DNA of 64,000 nt from Gulosibacter sediminis (GCF_023370115.1 NZ_CP097160.1:558001-622000), one strand, 5' to 3'. Counted from the stretch's first letter, positions 42,720 to 51,729 are shown. Translations and numbers: made by a program. The notes: generated from the letters alone by a model not told the origin.

Positions 42720-43991
42720 ATGAACGACTCAGTCCCCACCTCTCCGAAACCTCGTGTTTGGCGCGGCCTGACAGCAGTTGCTGCCGGCTGTGGCCTCGTC
42801 CTCGCTGGCGCGCTCGGCGGCCTTGCCGTCAGCACCGGCAACACCGCGCAAAGCGCCTGGCGTGGCGCGGATGCCTCGGCCGAGCAGGCGCAGAGCCCCA
42901 GCCTCGGATCCCAGGCGCTGAAACAGCAGCTACTCGACCTCGTGCCGTGGGTCGACGAGGGCACCTCGAGCGGCGGGCTCGGGCAGGGCACGGATAGGCA
43001 GAGCGGCGGCTCGCTCGGTGGCTCGACGCAGCAGTCGACCGACAGCCTCGACATCTCGGCCGCGAGCGCCGACGAATCGACCGGCATCGTGCTCATCGAC
43101 ACGAAGCTTGAGTATCAGAGCGCGGCGGCCGCGGGCACGGGCATCGTGCTCAGCTCTGACGGGCTCGTGTTGACGAACAACCACGTCGTCGAGGGCTCGA
43201 CCTCGGTGCAGGTGACCACGACCGATGGCACGAGCTACAACGCGACCGTCGTCGGCACCGACTCGACGGAGGACGTCGCGGTGCTGCAGCTCGAGGATGC
43301 GAGCGGCCTCACCACGGCGACGATCGATGATGACGACGACCTCGCCGTGAGCGACGCCGTGACCGCGGTCGGCAACGCCGAGGGCGGCGGCGAGCTCATG
43401 GCTGCCGACGGCGTCGTGACCGATCTCAACACCTCGGTGACGCCGTCGAACGAGGCAGCGAGTGGCGGAACGACCGGCTCGAACACGCTCACGAACATGA
43501 TCGAGATCGACGCCGACGTGGTGTCGGGCGACTCGGGCGGTGCCGTGCTCGACGACGAGGGCGAGGTCGTCGGCATGACGACCGCGGCCTCGAGCGGTGG
43601 CACGAACATCTCGGGCTACGCGATCGAGATCGACACAGCGCTCAGCGTCGCGCAGGACATCATCGACGGCGTCGAGACCGACTCGAACACGCTTGGCACG
43701 CCCGCGTTCCTTGGCATCGCGCTCGCCGACACGACGTCGGGCACGAGCCCGAGCACCGTGGCAGGGGCCGCGGTGGCGGGCGTCTACGACGAGACCCCCG
43801 CGGCCGAGGTCGGCCTCGCGGCCGGCGACACGATCACCGCGGTCGACGGAATCGCCGTAGGCAGCGCATCCGAACTGCAGGGCCTCATCGCCGAATACAC
43901 GCCGGGCACCGAGGTGACCCTGACGTGGACGACGGCCTCGGGCGCTGAGCAGAGCGGCACGACGACCCTCGTTGAGGGCCCGGCCAACTAG
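42720..43991 (+). CDS. HtrA/DegP-like serine protease with PDZ domain
   Basis: The 423 aa exported protease has an N-terminal hydrophobic signal or anchor (about residues 18-38) and a Ser/Gln/Gly-rich linker. The trypsin-like domain (about 118-310) carries the catalytic triad: His in 'LTNNHVV', Asp in 'STEDVAVLQL', and Ser in 'VSGDSGGAVL'. A PDZ domain follows (about 325-415; 'AAEVGLAAGDTITAVDGIAV'). It acts outside the membrane in protein quality control. GAGGGGTGA upstream of ATG 42720 may be the ribosome binding site. Confidence 0.92.
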   Translation: MNDSVPTSPKPRVWRGLTAVAAGCGLVLAGALGGLAVSTGNTAQSAWRGADASAEQAQSPSLGSQALKQQLLDLVPWVDEGTSSGGLGQGTDRQSGGSLGGSTQQSTDSLDISAASADESTGIVLIDTKLEYQSAAAAGTGIVLSSDGLVLTNNHVVEGSTSVQVTTTDGTSYNATVVGTDSTEDVAVLQLEDASGLTTATIDDDDDLAVSDAVTAVGNAEGGGELMAADGVVTDLNTSVTPSNEAASGGTTGSNTLTNMIEIDADVVSGDSGGAVLDDEGEVVGMTTAASSGGTNISGYAIEIDTALSVAQDIIDGVETDSNTLGTPAFLGIALADTTSGTSPSTVAGAAVAGVYDETPAAEVGLAAGDTITAVDGIAVGSASELQGLIAEYTPGTEVTLTWTTASGAEQSGTTTLVEGPAN

Positions 43992-44004
43992 GCGGAAAAC
44001 GAGT

Positions 44005-44036
44005 GTGGGGCCGGTCGCGAAAGTGACCGGCCCCAC
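44005..44036. terminator. Terminator between the protease and carbonic-anhydrase-like genes
   Basis: GTGGGGCCGGTC (44005-44016) pairs with GACCGGCCCCAC (44025-44036) across an eight-base loop. It lies between convergent genes. Confidence 0.7.
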
Positions 44037-44052
44037 GCTTGTTGTTGGCGGA

Positions 44053-44607
44053 TTACTCGAACCAGCAGGTGTCGAGCGAGAGCGCCTCGGGCAGCGTCGG
44101 CTGGCGCTTCGACAGCTCGACGTAGCCGCCGGCGTGGGGGATGAACCCGGCCGACTCCTCTTCGGTGAGTTCGCGGCGAATCTTCGCGGGCACGCCCGCG
44201 GCGAGCACGCGGTCGCCGATCTCGAAGCCCTCGAGCACCACTGCGCCGGCCGCGATGAGGGAGCCGGTGCCGATGGCCGAGTGGCTCAGCAGCGAGGCGC
44301 GCATGCCGACGAGTGTGCCGTTGCCGACGGTCGTGCCGTGGAGCATCGCGGCGTGGCCGACCGTGACGTCGTCGCCGAGGGTGCAGGACGCGTCGGCGTC
44401 GACGTGCACGACGGTGCCGTCCTGCAGGTTCGAGCGCGCGCCGATGCGGATCGCGCCCGAGTCGCCGCGCAGCACGCAGCCATAGAAGACGCTCGAGTCG
44501 GGGCCGATCTCGACGTCGCCGATGATCGTGGCGTTCGGCGCGATCCACGCCGAACGGTGGATGCGGGGGCTGACGCCATTGAAGGGGAGCAACAGTGGTC
44601 CTTGCAT
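44053..44607 (-). CDS. Gamma-carbonic-anhydrase-like hexapeptide-repeat protein
   Basis: The 184 aa left-handed beta-helix protein starts 'MQGPLLLPFNGVSPRIH' and has repeated hexapeptides ('IIGDVEIGPDSSVFYGCVLR', 'TLGDDVTVGHAAMLHGTTVG'). Putative zinc His residues are in 'GTVVHVDA', 'VGHAAMLHG'. Related proteins are gamma-carbonic anhydrases or PaaY-type thioesterases. ATG 44607 was chosen because TACACT lies seven bases upstream; a GTG at 44637 would give a ten-residue extension. Confidence 0.85.
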   Translation of the reverse strand: MQGPLLLPFNGVSPRIHRSAWIAPNATIIGDVEIGPDSSVFYGCVLRGDSGAIRIGARSNLQDGTVVHVDADASCTLGDDVTVGHAAMLHGTTVGNGTLVGMRASLLSHSAIGTGSLIAAGAVVLEGFEIGDRVLAAGVPAKIRRELTEEESAGFIPHAGGYVELSKRQPTLPEALSLDTCWFE

Positions 44608-44614
44608 GTTGCCC

Positions 44615-44620
44615 AGTGTA
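44615..44620 (-). promoter_or_regulatory. -10 element of the carbonic-anhydrase-like gene
   Basis: TACACT on the minus strand ends seven bases before ATG 44607. Confidence 0.45.
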
Positions 44621-44647
44621 TTGGGAGCCGCGGACACCGGGAGGCGC

Positions 44648-44653
44648 TACCTT
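44648..44653 (+). promoter_or_regulatory. -10 element of the LysR gene
   Basis: TACCTT lies six bases before GTG 44660. Confidence 0.4.
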
Positions 44654-44659
44654 GACTCT

Positions 44660-45565
44660 GTGACCCGTCTAGACCTGGATTCGCTCGAACTATTCGTGCG
44701 TGTTGTCGAGCGTGGCAGCATCAACGCGGCCGCAGCGGCCGCCGACCGCTCGCAGCAGGCGGTGTCAGAACGGATGCGCAAGCTCGAGCACGAACTCGGC
44801 CTCGACCTGCTCGAGCGCGGCGCCCGCGGCTCGCAGCCGACCGAAACCGGGCAGGTGGTGGCTGATTGGATCGCCGAGCTGCTCGTCGCGACCGACCGCT
44901 TTCAAGAGCGGCTCACGTCGCTGCGCGCCGACCGCACGAGCACGCTGCGGGTCGCGGCCTCGCAGACGATCGCGGGCTACCTGCTGCCGCAGTGGTTGAG
45001 CCAGCTCGAGCAGGCCGGCACCGCGACGAGCCCACACGTGCACGCCGTGAACTCGGTCGAGGTGATCCGCGAGGTGCACTCGGGCGCCGCCGTGATCGGC
45101 TTCATCGAGTCGCTCGACGAGCTGAGCGGCCTCGAGCACCACGTGGTCGGCCACGACGAACTGGTCGTCGTCGTGGCGCCGAGCCATGACTGGGCGTCGC
45201 GCGATTTCATCACCGCGCAGGAGCTCGCGGCGATGCCGCTCGTCGTGCGCGAGTCGGGCTCGGGCACGCGCCAGGTGCTTGAGCAACTGCTGGGGGAGCA
45301 GCACCCCCAGCTCGAGGCCGCCGAGCCCCGGGCCGAGTTCTCGGCGATCCTCTCGGTGCGGGGCGCCGTCACGGCCGGTATTGCCCCGGCGGTCATGAGC
45401 GCGCTCACGGTCGCCGAGGACCTCGCGGCGGGGCGCCTGCGCCGCGTCGACGTCGCCGACCTCGAGCTGCACCGGCCGCTCACCGCGATCTGGCGCGAAG
45501 AACCCGAGCTGCCCGCCAGCGCGAGCGAGCTCATCCGGATCGCAGCCCAGCACGCCGCCGACTGA
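44660..45565 (+). CDS. LysR-family transcriptional regulator
   Basis: The 301 aa protein has an N-terminal HTH (about residues 5-62; 'LELFVRVVERGSINAAAAAA', 'DRSQQAVSERMRKLE'). A two-lobed substrate-binding domain follows (about 90-295) with 'TLRVAASQTIAGYLLPQWL' and 'VRESGSGTRQVLEQLL', similar to CysB/CbbR-like regulators. It is divergent from the carbonic-anhydrase-like gene, so control of that gene is possible. GTG 44660 is leaderless. ffh starts 50 bases downstream. Confidence 0.88.
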   Translation: MTRLDLDSLELFVRVVERGSINAAAAAADRSQQAVSERMRKLEHELGLDLLERGARGSQPTETGQVVADWIAELLVATDRFQERLTSLRADRTSTLRVAASQTIAGYLLPQWLSQLEQAGTATSPHVHAVNSVEVIREVHSGAAVIGFIESLDELSGLEHHVVGHDELVVVVAPSHDWASRDFITAQELAAMPLVVRESGSGTRQVLEQLLGEQHPQLEAAEPRAEFSAILSVRGAVTAGIAPAVMSALTVAEDLAAGRLRRVDVADLELHRPLTAIWREEPELPASASELIRIAAQHAAD

Positions 45566-45599
45566 CCCCGCGCGCCCGGTAGTCCCGGCCGATTGCCGG

Positions 45600-45605
45600 T
45601 AGAAT
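45600..45605 (+). promoter_or_regulatory. -10 element of ffh
   Basis: TAGAAT overlaps an in-frame ATG at 45604 and lies ten bases before ATG 45616. It argues for the downstream ATG as the true start. Confidence 0.5.
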
Positions 45606-45615
45606 GGCCGACACT

Positions 45616-47175
45616 ATGGCCTTGTTCGGGAACCTTTCAGACCGCCTTGTCGACGCGCTGAGCAATCTGCGCTCGAAGGGCAAGCTCACTCCAGCCGACG
45701 TCGACGGCACCGTCCGCGAGATTCGTCGCGCCCTGCTGGAGGCCGACGTCGCGCTTCCCGTCGTCAAGGAGTTCGCCGCGCACGTGCGCGAGCGCGCCCT
45801 GAGCGACGAGGTGAACCGCGCGCTGAACCCGGCGCAGCAGGTCGTGCAGATCGTCAACGATGAGCTCATTCGCATCCTCGGTGGCGAGGAGGCCCGTCAG
45901 CTGCAGTTCGCGAAGCGCCCGCCGACGGTGATCATGCTCGTCGGTCTGCAGGGTGCCGGTAAGACGACGCTCGCGGGCAAGCTCGCGAAGTGGCTCGTCG
46001 GCCAAAAGCACTCGCCGATGCTCGTCGCGGCCGACCTGCAGCGCCCGAACGCGGTGCAGCAGCTGCAGATCGTCGGCGACCAGGCCGGCGTGCCGGTCTT
46101 CGCGCCCGAGCGCGGCAACGGCGAGGGCGACCCGGTGCGCGTCGCGCGCGAGTCGATCCGCCTCGCCAACGAGAAGCTCCACGACGTCGTCGTCATCGAC
46201 ACCGCCGGTCGGCTCGGTGTCGACGAGACGCTCATGCAGCAGGCCCGCGACATCAAGCAGGCGACGAACCCCGATGAGGTGCTGTTCGTCATCGACTCGA
46301 TGATCGGTCAGGATGCCGTCGCGACCGCGAAGGCGTTCCAGGACGGCGTCGACTTCTCGGGTGTCGTGCTCACGAAGCTCGACGGTGACGCCCGCGGTGG
46401 TGCGGCGCTCTCGGTCGCGCAGACCACTGGCCGCCCGATCATGTTCGCCTCGACCGGTGAGCGCCTCGACGACTTCGAGCTGTTCCACCCCGACCGCATG
46501 GCGAGCCGCATCCTCAACATGGGTGACGTGCTCTCGCTCATCGAGCAGGCGCAGAAGGCGTTCGATGAAGAGGAGGCACGCGAGGCCGCCGAGAAGCTCG
46601 CGGCGAACGAGTTCACGCTCGACGACTTCCTCAAGCAGATGCAGCAGCTGCGTCGCGCCGGCAACTTTAAGAAGATGATCGGCATGATGCCGGGCGTCAC
46701 GAAAGAGATGCGCCAGCAGCTCGACGACTTCGACGAGTCGAGCATGGTGCGCATCGAGGCGATCATTCAGTCGATGACGCCGCTCGAGCGCAAGACGCCG
46801 AAGGTGCTCAACGGCTCGCGCCGCTCGCGCATCGCCCGAGGTTCGGGCACGAGTGTGAGCGAGGTCAACGACCTCATGAAGCGCTTCGAGCAGTCGTCGA
46901 AGATGATGCGCCAGGTCGCGCGCGGCGGCATGCCGTCGATGCCCGGCATGCCCTCGTCGGGCGGTGGCCGCGCCACGGCGGCGAAGCAGGCGAAGAAGAA
47001 CGCCAAGAAGGGCAAGAAGTTCTCGGGCAACCCCGCGAAGCGCGGCATCGAGGCGCCGGCACAGAGCGCGCCGCGCGGCTCGTCGTTCGGCGGCGGTGCC
47101 TTCGGCGGCGGCGCCGGCGGCGGTCAGCCGAGCCCCGAAGAGCTCGAGAAGCTGCAGAAGTACCTGCGCAAGTAG
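45616..47175 (+). CDS. ffh: Signal recognition particle protein Ffh
   Basis: Ffh binds signal sequences and 4.5S RNA and brings ribosomes to FtsY. The 519 aa protein has an N domain starting 'MALFGNLSDRL' and a G domain with 'GLQGAGKTTLAGKLA' (near residue 110), 'DTAGRLGVDETLM' and 'TKLDGDARGGAAL'. A Met-rich M domain (about 300-450; 'RRSRIARGSGTSVSEVN') follows, and a Gly-rich tail. The start at 45616 is preferred over ATG 45604 because the latter lies inside the promoter hexamer. Confidence 0.96.
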   Translation: MALFGNLSDRLVDALSNLRSKGKLTPADVDGTVREIRRALLEADVALPVVKEFAAHVRERALSDEVNRALNPAQQVVQIVNDELIRILGGEEARQLQFAKRPPTVIMLVGLQGAGKTTLAGKLAKWLVGQKHSPMLVAADLQRPNAVQQLQIVGDQAGVPVFAPERGNGEGDPVRVARESIRLANEKLHDVVVIDTAGRLGVDETLMQQARDIKQATNPDEVLFVIDSMIGQDAVATAKAFQDGVDFSGVVLTKLDGDARGGAALSVAQTTGRPIMFASTGERLDDFELFHPDRMASRILNMGDVLSLIEQAQKAFDEEEAREAAEKLAANEFTLDDFLKQMQQLRRAGNFKKMIGMMPGVTKEMRQQLDDFDESSMVRIEAIIQSMTPLERKTPKVLNGSRRSRIARGSGTSVSEVNDLMKRFEQSSKMMRQVARGGMPSMPGMPSSGGGRATAAKQAKKNAKKGKKFSGNPAKRGIEAPAQSAPRGSSFGGGAFGGGAGGGQPSPEELEKLQKYLRK

Positions 47176-47199
47176 GCACGCGCCCGCGACGGCGCAGAC

Positions 47200-47916
47200 T
47201 TACGCGTCGTCGCGGGTGGTGAAGGCCTCGTAGAGGTCGGGGCGCACGCGCTGGGTGCGCTTGAGTTGCTGTTCGTGGCGCCACTTCGCGACGTTGCCGT
47301 GGTGGCCGCTGAGCAGCACGTCGGGCACGTCGAGGCCGCGCCACTGCGCGGGCTTCGTATAGCTCGGGTACTCGAGTAGGCCGTCGGAGTGCGACTCCTC
47401 GACGAGCGACGCGGGGTTGCCGACGACGCCGGGAATCAGGCGGCCGAAGGCCTCGATCATCGCCATGACGGCGACCTCACCGCCGTTGAGCACGTAGTCG
47501 CCGATCGACACGAGCGAGACGCGGGCGCGCTCGGCGGCCCAGTCGAACACGCGCTGATCGATGCCCTCGTAGCGGCCGCAGCCGAAGACGATGTGTTCCT
47601 CGCCCGCGAAGTCGTGCGCGCGCGCCTGCGTGAACACGTCGCCGGCGGGGGAAGGGAAGACAATGAGCGGGCCGTTTTCGGCGGGCGAGGCCGCGAGAAT
47701 GCCGTCGAGCGTCTCGCCCCACGGCTCGGGCTTCATGACCATGCCGGCGCCGCCGCCGTACGGGGTGTCGTCGACCGTGCGGTGGCGGTCGTGCGCCGCG
47801 TCGCGTAGGTCGTGGATGTGCAGGTCGATGATGCCCTGCGTGCGCGCCTTGCCGAGCAGCGAGAGATCGAGGATGTCGAAGAACTGCGGGAAGATCGTGA
47901 CGATGTCGATGCGCAT
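47200..47916 (-). CDS. trmD: tRNA (guanine-N1-)-methyltransferase
   Basis: TrmD methylates G37 of tRNAs. The 238 aa protein starts '[14 protein letters not shown]' and shows '[17 protein letters not shown]', '[11 protein letters not shown]' and '[20 protein letters not shown]', the knotted SAM-binding region. It starts six bases after the rimM stop and is the last gene of the rpsP operon. Confidence 0.97.
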   Translation of the reverse strand: MRIDIVTIFPQFFDILDLSLLGKARTQGIIDLHIHDLRDAAHDRHRTVDDTPYGGGAGMVMKPEPWGETLDGILAASPAENGPLIVFPSPAGDVFTQARAHDFAGEEHIVFGCGRYEGIDQRVFDWAAERARVSLVSIGDYVLNGGEVAVMAMIEAFGRLIPGVVGNPASLVEESHSDGLLEYPSYTKPAQWRGLDVPDVLLSGHHGNVAKWRHEQQLKRTQRVRPDLYEAFTTRDDA

Positions 47917-47922
47917 CGCGGG

Positions 47923-48474
47923 CTACTCGCTCGCGTCGTCGAACAGGCCGCCGGGCGGGGTGAGCGTGACGACGCCCGCCTCGAGGTCGACCGCGGACAC
48001 GATGTCCTTCACGAACGGCACCATGACGTCGCCCTTCGGCGTCTTCACGACGAGGAGATCCTGCGCGGGGAAGTGGTCGACGCGCTCGACGGTGCCGACC
48101 GAGACGCCGTCGATCTGCACGTCGAGTTCGACGAGCTGGTGGTCGTACCAGGTGTCGGGCGCGAGTTCCTCGGCCTCGTCCTGGTCGACCCAGAGGATCG
48201 CCTTGATGAGGGTCTCGGCGGTGGTGCGGTCGGTGACGTCTTCAAAGAATGCGACGGGCGACTCGTTGAACCAGCGCAGCTCGCGCAGGGTCACGTTCTT
48301 GCCGCGCCACGGCGACGTCGTCGGCACCTGCAGCGAGAAGGATGCGCCGGGCACGAAGCGTCGCTCGGGTTCGTCGGTGTACAGCTCGACTTTGAGGGCT
48401 CCCTTGAGCCCGTGTGCCTTGACGAGGCGTCCGACGCGCAGCTGGGTGATCCCGCTGCGGCTGCGTGCGGACAA
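47923..48474 (-). CDS. rimM: 16S rRNA processing/assembly protein RimM
   Basis: RimM assists 30S head assembly with uS19. The 183 aa product has an N-terminal barrel ('LRVGRLVKAHGLKGALKVEL') and a C-terminal PRC-barrel ('LVELDVQIDGVSVGTVERVD', 'LVVKTPKGDVMVPFVKDIV'). TTG 48474 is the likely start, one base after the khpA stop codon. It is located as expected between khpA and trmD. Confidence 0.92.
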   Translation of the reverse strand: MSARSRSGITQLRVGRLVKAHGLKGALKVELYTDEPERRFVPGASFSLQVPTTSPWRGKNVTLRELRWFNESPVAFFEDVTDRTTAETLIKAILWVDQDEAEELAPDTWYDHQLVELDVQIDGVSVGTVERVDHFPAQDLLVVKTPKGDVMVPFVKDIVSAVDLEAGVVTLTPPGGLFDDASE

Positions 48475-48475
48475 C

Positions 48476-48706
48476 TTAGTTATCGGCCACGTCAACGCGG
48501 ACGCGGCGGCCGTCGGCAAGTGCGGTGATGAGGGTGCGCAGCGCCGTCGCTGTGCGTCCCTGTCGACCAATGACGCGGCCGAGGTCCTCGGAGTGCACGT
48601 GCACCTCGAGGACCTCGCCGCGGGCGGAGTCGATTGCGTCCACGCGGACGTCGTCCGGGCGGTCAACGATGCCACGGACGAGGTGTTCAAGCGCGGAAGC
48701 AAGCAT
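48476..48706 (-). CDS. khpA: KH-domain RNA-binding protein KhpA
   Basis: This 76 aa single KH domain has the RNA-binding loop 'GRVIGRQGRTATALRTLI' (GxxG type). It probably acts as a dimer with a KhpB/Jag partner in sRNA/mRNA binding. AAGGAG precedes ATG 48706. It lies directly after rpsP in the operon. Confidence 0.92.
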   Translation of the reverse strand: MLASALEHLVRGIVDRPDDVRVDAIDSARGEVLEVHVHSEDLGRVIGRQGRTATALRTLITALADGRRVRVDVADN

Positions 48707-48724
48707 GGGGACTCCTTCTTGGGA

Positions 48725-49156
48725 TTATTCGGCGGATGCCTCGGCCTCGGCGGCCGGCTCGGCAACGTCGGCGTCAGCATCTGCCTCGGCCTGCGAAGCC
48801 TTCGGCTCCGACTTCGGCTTGAGGACGGGCTTCTTGTTCTCGTCGGCCTGGAAGGTTTCCTTGGCCTCGGGCAGCTTGACCTGCGATTCGGTCGAGCCTT
48901 CGCCCTTGAACTTACCCCAGTCGCCGGTCAGCTTGAGCAGCGCGAGGACGGCCTCGGTGGGCTGCGCGCCAACCGAAAGCCAGTACTGGGCGCGCTCCGA
49001 CTCGATCTCGATGAGCGAGGGGTTTTCGGTGGGGTGGTACTTGCCGATCTCCTCGATCACTCGACCATCGCGCTTCGAGCGCTCGTCGGCGACCACGACG
49101 CGGTAGAACGGTGCCCGGATCTTGCCCAGGCGCTTCAGACGAATCTTGACAGACAC
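48725..49156 (-). CDS. rpsP: 30S ribosomal protein bS16
   Basis: The 143 aa protein starts '[20 protein letters not shown]' and contains '[19 protein letters not shown]', typical of bS16. After residue 85 it has a long Lys/Glu/Ala-rich tail, a common actinobacterial extension. GTG 49156 is preceded by AGGAG. It is the first gene of rpsP-khpA-rimM-trmD. Confidence 0.96.
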   Translation of the reverse strand: MSVKIRLKRLGKIRAPFYRVVVADERSKRDGRVIEEIGKYHPTENPSLIEIESERAQYWLSVGAQPTEAVLALLKLTGDWGKFKGEGSTESQVKLPEAKETFQADENKKPVLKPKSEPKASQAEADADADVAEPAAEAEASAE

Positions 49157-49362
49157 GTGTCTCCTGCTTGTTGAAACTAGTTAACGATCAAAGACTGAGC
49201 GGCACAGTGCGTGGGGCGCACGAGCCGACGTCCGGATTCGCTGCACGCTGCGGATAGAGGGTCGCTGGCACAGACTCAGCTAACCATTCTTGCAGATTTC
49301 TCGGCCCCGCGGGAGTCCCGAGCGGAATCAGATCAATCAAATAATCGCATCCCCTCCCCGCG

Positions 49363-49368
49363 TACGAT
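49363..49368 (+). promoter_or_regulatory. -10 element of the YbdK-like gene
   Basis: TACGAT lies seven bases before ATG 49376 and overlaps the alternative ATG 49367, supporting the downstream start. Confidence 0.45.
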
Positions 49369-49375
49369 GTCATCC

Positions 49376-50467
49376 ATGGACTTCACCCTGTCCGAACGCG
49401 CCACCCTCGGGGTCGAGTGGGAACTCGCGCTAGTTGACCGTGCCTCCGGCGATCTCGCCGGTCGCGCCGGTGAAGTAATCGCCGCGGTGAACGAGCCCCG
49501 TTGCGTCGGCGAGTTCCTTACCAATACGGTCGAGCTCGTCACCGAGGTGCATCGCAATGTGCCCGGAGCCATCGCCGATCTGCGCACCCTGCGCGACAAG
49601 CTGGCGGCCGCGTGCGACCCACTCGGCGTCGCCGCGATCGGTGCCGGCACGCATCCGTTCTCCGACTGGCACGTGCAGACGCTCGTGCCCGAGGACCGCT
49701 ACCTGCGCGTCGTCGAGCGCTCGCGCGACTGGGGGCGTCAGCTCTCGATTTGGGGGCTGCACGTGCACATCGGCCTGCCCTCGTCGGATGTGGTGGTGCC
49801 GGTGATGAACGCGGTGCTCGCGAACTTGCCCTGGCTGCTCGCTCTGTCGAGCTCGAGCCCGTTTTGGGGCGGCGTCGACACGCAGTTCGCTTCGCACCGC
49901 TCGATGCTCTTCCAGCAACTGCCCACGGGTGGCATTCCGCCGCAGCTGCGCGACTGGGACGACATCAGTGACACCGTCGACGCGATGGTGCGTTCGGGCA
50001 CGATCCTCGACGCGAAGGAGCTCCGCTGGGATGTGCGCCCCGCGCCGCGCTTCGGCACGATCGAGGTGCGCATCGCCGACTCCGCCCCGTCACTCTTCGA
50101 CATCGGCGCCGGCGCCGCGCTGACCCAGTGCATCGTCGAAGAGGCGCTGCGGGCACTCGACCGGGGTGAGGAACCGATGCACCTGCCCGACTGGGTCGTG
50201 CAGGAGAACAAGTTCCGCGCATCCCGCTGGGGTTTCGACACGAACTTCATCGTCTCGGCCGACGGCCGCGAAGAGGCCGCCCGCGGCAGCTTCGCCCGCC
50301 GCATCGACGAACTGCTCGAGATCGCCCGCGACCTCGGCTGCGAGGGCGAGCTCGTCTCGGGGCTCGTCATCGTCGACTCGACCCCGGCCGACCGCCAGCG
50401 CGCCACGATGCGCTCGGGTTCGGCCGTCGGTGTCGTCGATACGCTGCGCGCGGAATTCCTGCGCTGA
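49376..50467 (+). CDS. YbdK-type carboxylate-amine ligase (glutamate-cysteine ligase family 2)
   Basis: The 363 aa protein begins 'MDFTLSERATLGVEWELALV' and continues with 'EFLTNTVELVTEVH', 'GAGTHPFSDWHVQTLVPEDR', 'WGLHVHIGL' and 'HRSMLFQQLPTGGIPPQL', all GCS2-family motifs. The family makes gamma-glutamyl peptide bonds with ATP, with weak glutamate-cysteine ligase activity in studied members. In actinobacteria such genes may relate to ergothioneine or other thiols, which is not shown here. Confidence 0.88.
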   Translation: MDFTLSERATLGVEWELALVDRASGDLAGRAGEVIAAVNEPRCVGEFLTNTVELVTEVHRNVPGAIADLRTLRDKLAAACDPLGVAAIGAGTHPFSDWHVQTLVPEDRYLRVVERSRDWGRQLSIWGLHVHIGLPSSDVVVPVMNAVLANLPWLLALSSSSPFWGGVDTQFASHRSMLFQQLPTGGIPPQLRDWDDISDTVDAMVRSGTILDAKELRWDVRPAPRFGTIEVRIADSAPSLFDIGAGAALTQCIVEEALRALDRGEEPMHLPDWVVQENKFRASRWGFDTNFIVSADGREEAARGSFARRIDELLEIARDLGCEGELVSGLVIVDSTPADRQRATMRSGSAVGVVDTLRAEFLR

Positions 50468-50493
50468 TCCGGCGTTCGCGGAGCAAGTTTCCG

Positions 50494-50499
50494 TAATTT
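50494..50499 (+). promoter_or_regulatory. -10 element of the 204-aa membrane protein gene
   Basis: TAATTT is followed after six bases by ATG 50506. The earlier in-frame ATG 50500 directly abuts it and would be upstream of the transcription start. Confidence 0.45.
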
Positions 50500-50505
50500 A
50501 TGGGT

Positions 50506-51120
50506 ATGCCCAAGCGGATCCACCGAATACTCAGCACGCTCCTCGCACCTGCACCGTTCCTGGTAGGTGCCTGGACCGTCATTGCGTGGATCGTTTTCCA
50601 GCGCTCGGTGAGCGGCTTCCTCGGCCTGTTCATTCTCATTCCCGTGTCGTTCGCGCAGATGGCGATCCTCGGCCTCGCGCTCTGGCTGCGCCCGAGCTTC
50701 CGCATCTCGAAGAAGGCGACGGCGATCGACGCGGGTTGGTACCTCGGCTCGCTCGTGTTCTGGCTCGCCGCCGTCGCCATCCCCGGCACCTGGGGCGCCG
50801 TTGCGCAGGTCGCGGCCGCGATCTTCGCCGGCGTCGCGATCGCCCAGCTGTGGCGCCGCAACCGTCAGGAGGCGGAAGAGCAGCTGCGCCAGCGCGCCGA
50901 GCGTGCCGCCGGCGCATCCCCGAATGCCGGCTTCGGCCGAGCCCGCGGCCCGCAGGCCGGCCGCGTGATCATCGTCGACACGAACGAGACCTGGCAGGAG
51001 CAAGCGGGTGGCACCGTGCGCCGCGAATCCGAGGCGATTGAGGCCGAGATCATCGACGAGCCGACCTCACGCGACGACGACGAGCCCGATGAGTGGACTG
51101 CGCGGCCCCACGCGAGCTAG
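50506..51120 (+). CDS. Conserved four-helix membrane protein
   Basis: The 204 aa protein has four hydrophobic segments in its first half ('LVGAWTVIAWIVF', 'GFLGLFILIPVSFAQMAILG', 'AGWYLGSLVFWLAAVAI', 'GAVAQVAAAIFAGVAIAQLW'). A long charged cytoplasmic tail follows ('RRNRQEAEEQLRQRAERAA' and acidic repeats to the end). It resembles uncharacterised actinobacterial membrane proteins; I assign no function. Confidence 0.65.
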   Translation: MPKRIHRILSTLLAPAPFLVGAWTVIAWIVFQRSVSGFLGLFILIPVSFAQMAILGLALWLRPSFRISKKATAIDAGWYLGSLVFWLAAVAIPGTWGAVAQVAAAIFAGVAIAQLWRRNRQEAEEQLRQRAERAAGASPNAGFGRARGPQAGRVIIVDTNETWQEQAGGTVRRESEAIEAEIIDEPTSRDDDEPDEWTARPHAS

Positions 51121-51139
51121 CCGACGCCGAACTCGAGGC

Positions 51140-51169
51140 TTGTCTGTGCGGCCGATTGCCCGCTAAGCT
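51140..51169 (+). promoter_or_regulatory. Promoter of rplS
   Basis: TTGTCT (51140-51145) and TAAGCT (51164-51169) are separated by 18 bases, a good sigma-70-type promoter about 110 bases upstream of the rplS start. Confidence 0.45.
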
Positions 51170-51191
51170 TGTCGTTTGTGCCGCGGCGTGA

Positions 51192-51267
51192 CTCTGCCAC
51201 AGGGGACACTCTGCCCGCGGAATTCAGAAACTTACTTCTATTGCGTTCGACCTGTGGCGGCGCAGAG
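51192..51267 (+). promoter_or_regulatory. Structured rplS leader with sequestered ribosome site
   Basis: CTCTGCCACAGG (51192-51203) can pair with CCTGTG (51251-51256) and GCAGAG (51262-51267), with GCGGC bulged. The 3' arm overlaps the AGAGAG that would serve as the rplS Shine-Dalgarno site. This suggests autoregulation by bL19, by inference from the fold. Confidence 0.4.
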
Positions 51268-51281
51268 AGTGATTGATCATC

Positions 51282-51629
51282 ATGACCAACCTCATTGACC
51301 AGATCGACGCACAGTCGCTCAAGGACGTCCCGGACTTCCGCCCGGGCGACACCGTCAAGGTGCACGTCAACATCGTTGAAGGTAACCGCAGCCGTATCCA
51401 GGTGTTCCAGGGCATCGTCATCGGCCGCCAGGGCGCCGGCGTCAAGGAGACCTTCACGGTCCGCAAGGTGAGCTTCCAGGTCGGCGTCGAGCGCGTCTTC
51501 CCGGTGCACTCGCCGATCATCGACCGCATCGAGCTCGTCAGCCGCGGTGTCGTTCGCCGTGCGAAGCTCTACTACCTGCGCGACCGTCGCGGTAAGGCCG
51601 CGAAGATCCGCGAGCGTCGCGAAAGCTAG
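51282..51629 (+). CDS. rplS: 50S ribosomal protein bL19
   Basis: The 115 aa protein shows '[20 protein letters not shown]', '[20 protein letters not shown]', and the conserved end '[20 protein letters not shown]'. ATG 51282 is preferred; a TTG at 51273 would add three residues. The gene is followed by a hairpin terminator and then lepB. Confidence 0.97.
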   Translation: MTNLIDQIDAQSLKDVPDFRPGDTVKVHVNIVEGNRSRIQVFQGIVIGRQGAGVKETFTVRKVSFQVGVERVFPVHSPIIDRIELVSRGVVRRAKLYYLRDRRGKAAKIRERRES

Positions 51630-51646
51630 TTCGTTTATCACGATTT

Positions 51647-51682
51647 GATTGACCCCAGTGCGTTTGTGCACTGGGGTCAATC
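51647..51682 (+). terminator. Terminator after rplS
   Basis: The arms 51647-51661 and 51668-51682 form a perfect 15-bp stem with a six-base loop, 17 bases after the stop. Confidence 0.75.
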
Positions 51683-51729
51683 TCGTTCGTGCTTAGATCA
51701 ACTGACCACAATCGACGAGGAGCCCATGG

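Noticed and set aside
45604-45616. ATG 45604 as ffh start
   Set aside because: It lies inside the TAGAAT promoter hexamer, and family proteins begin close to the ALFGNLSDRL sequence.
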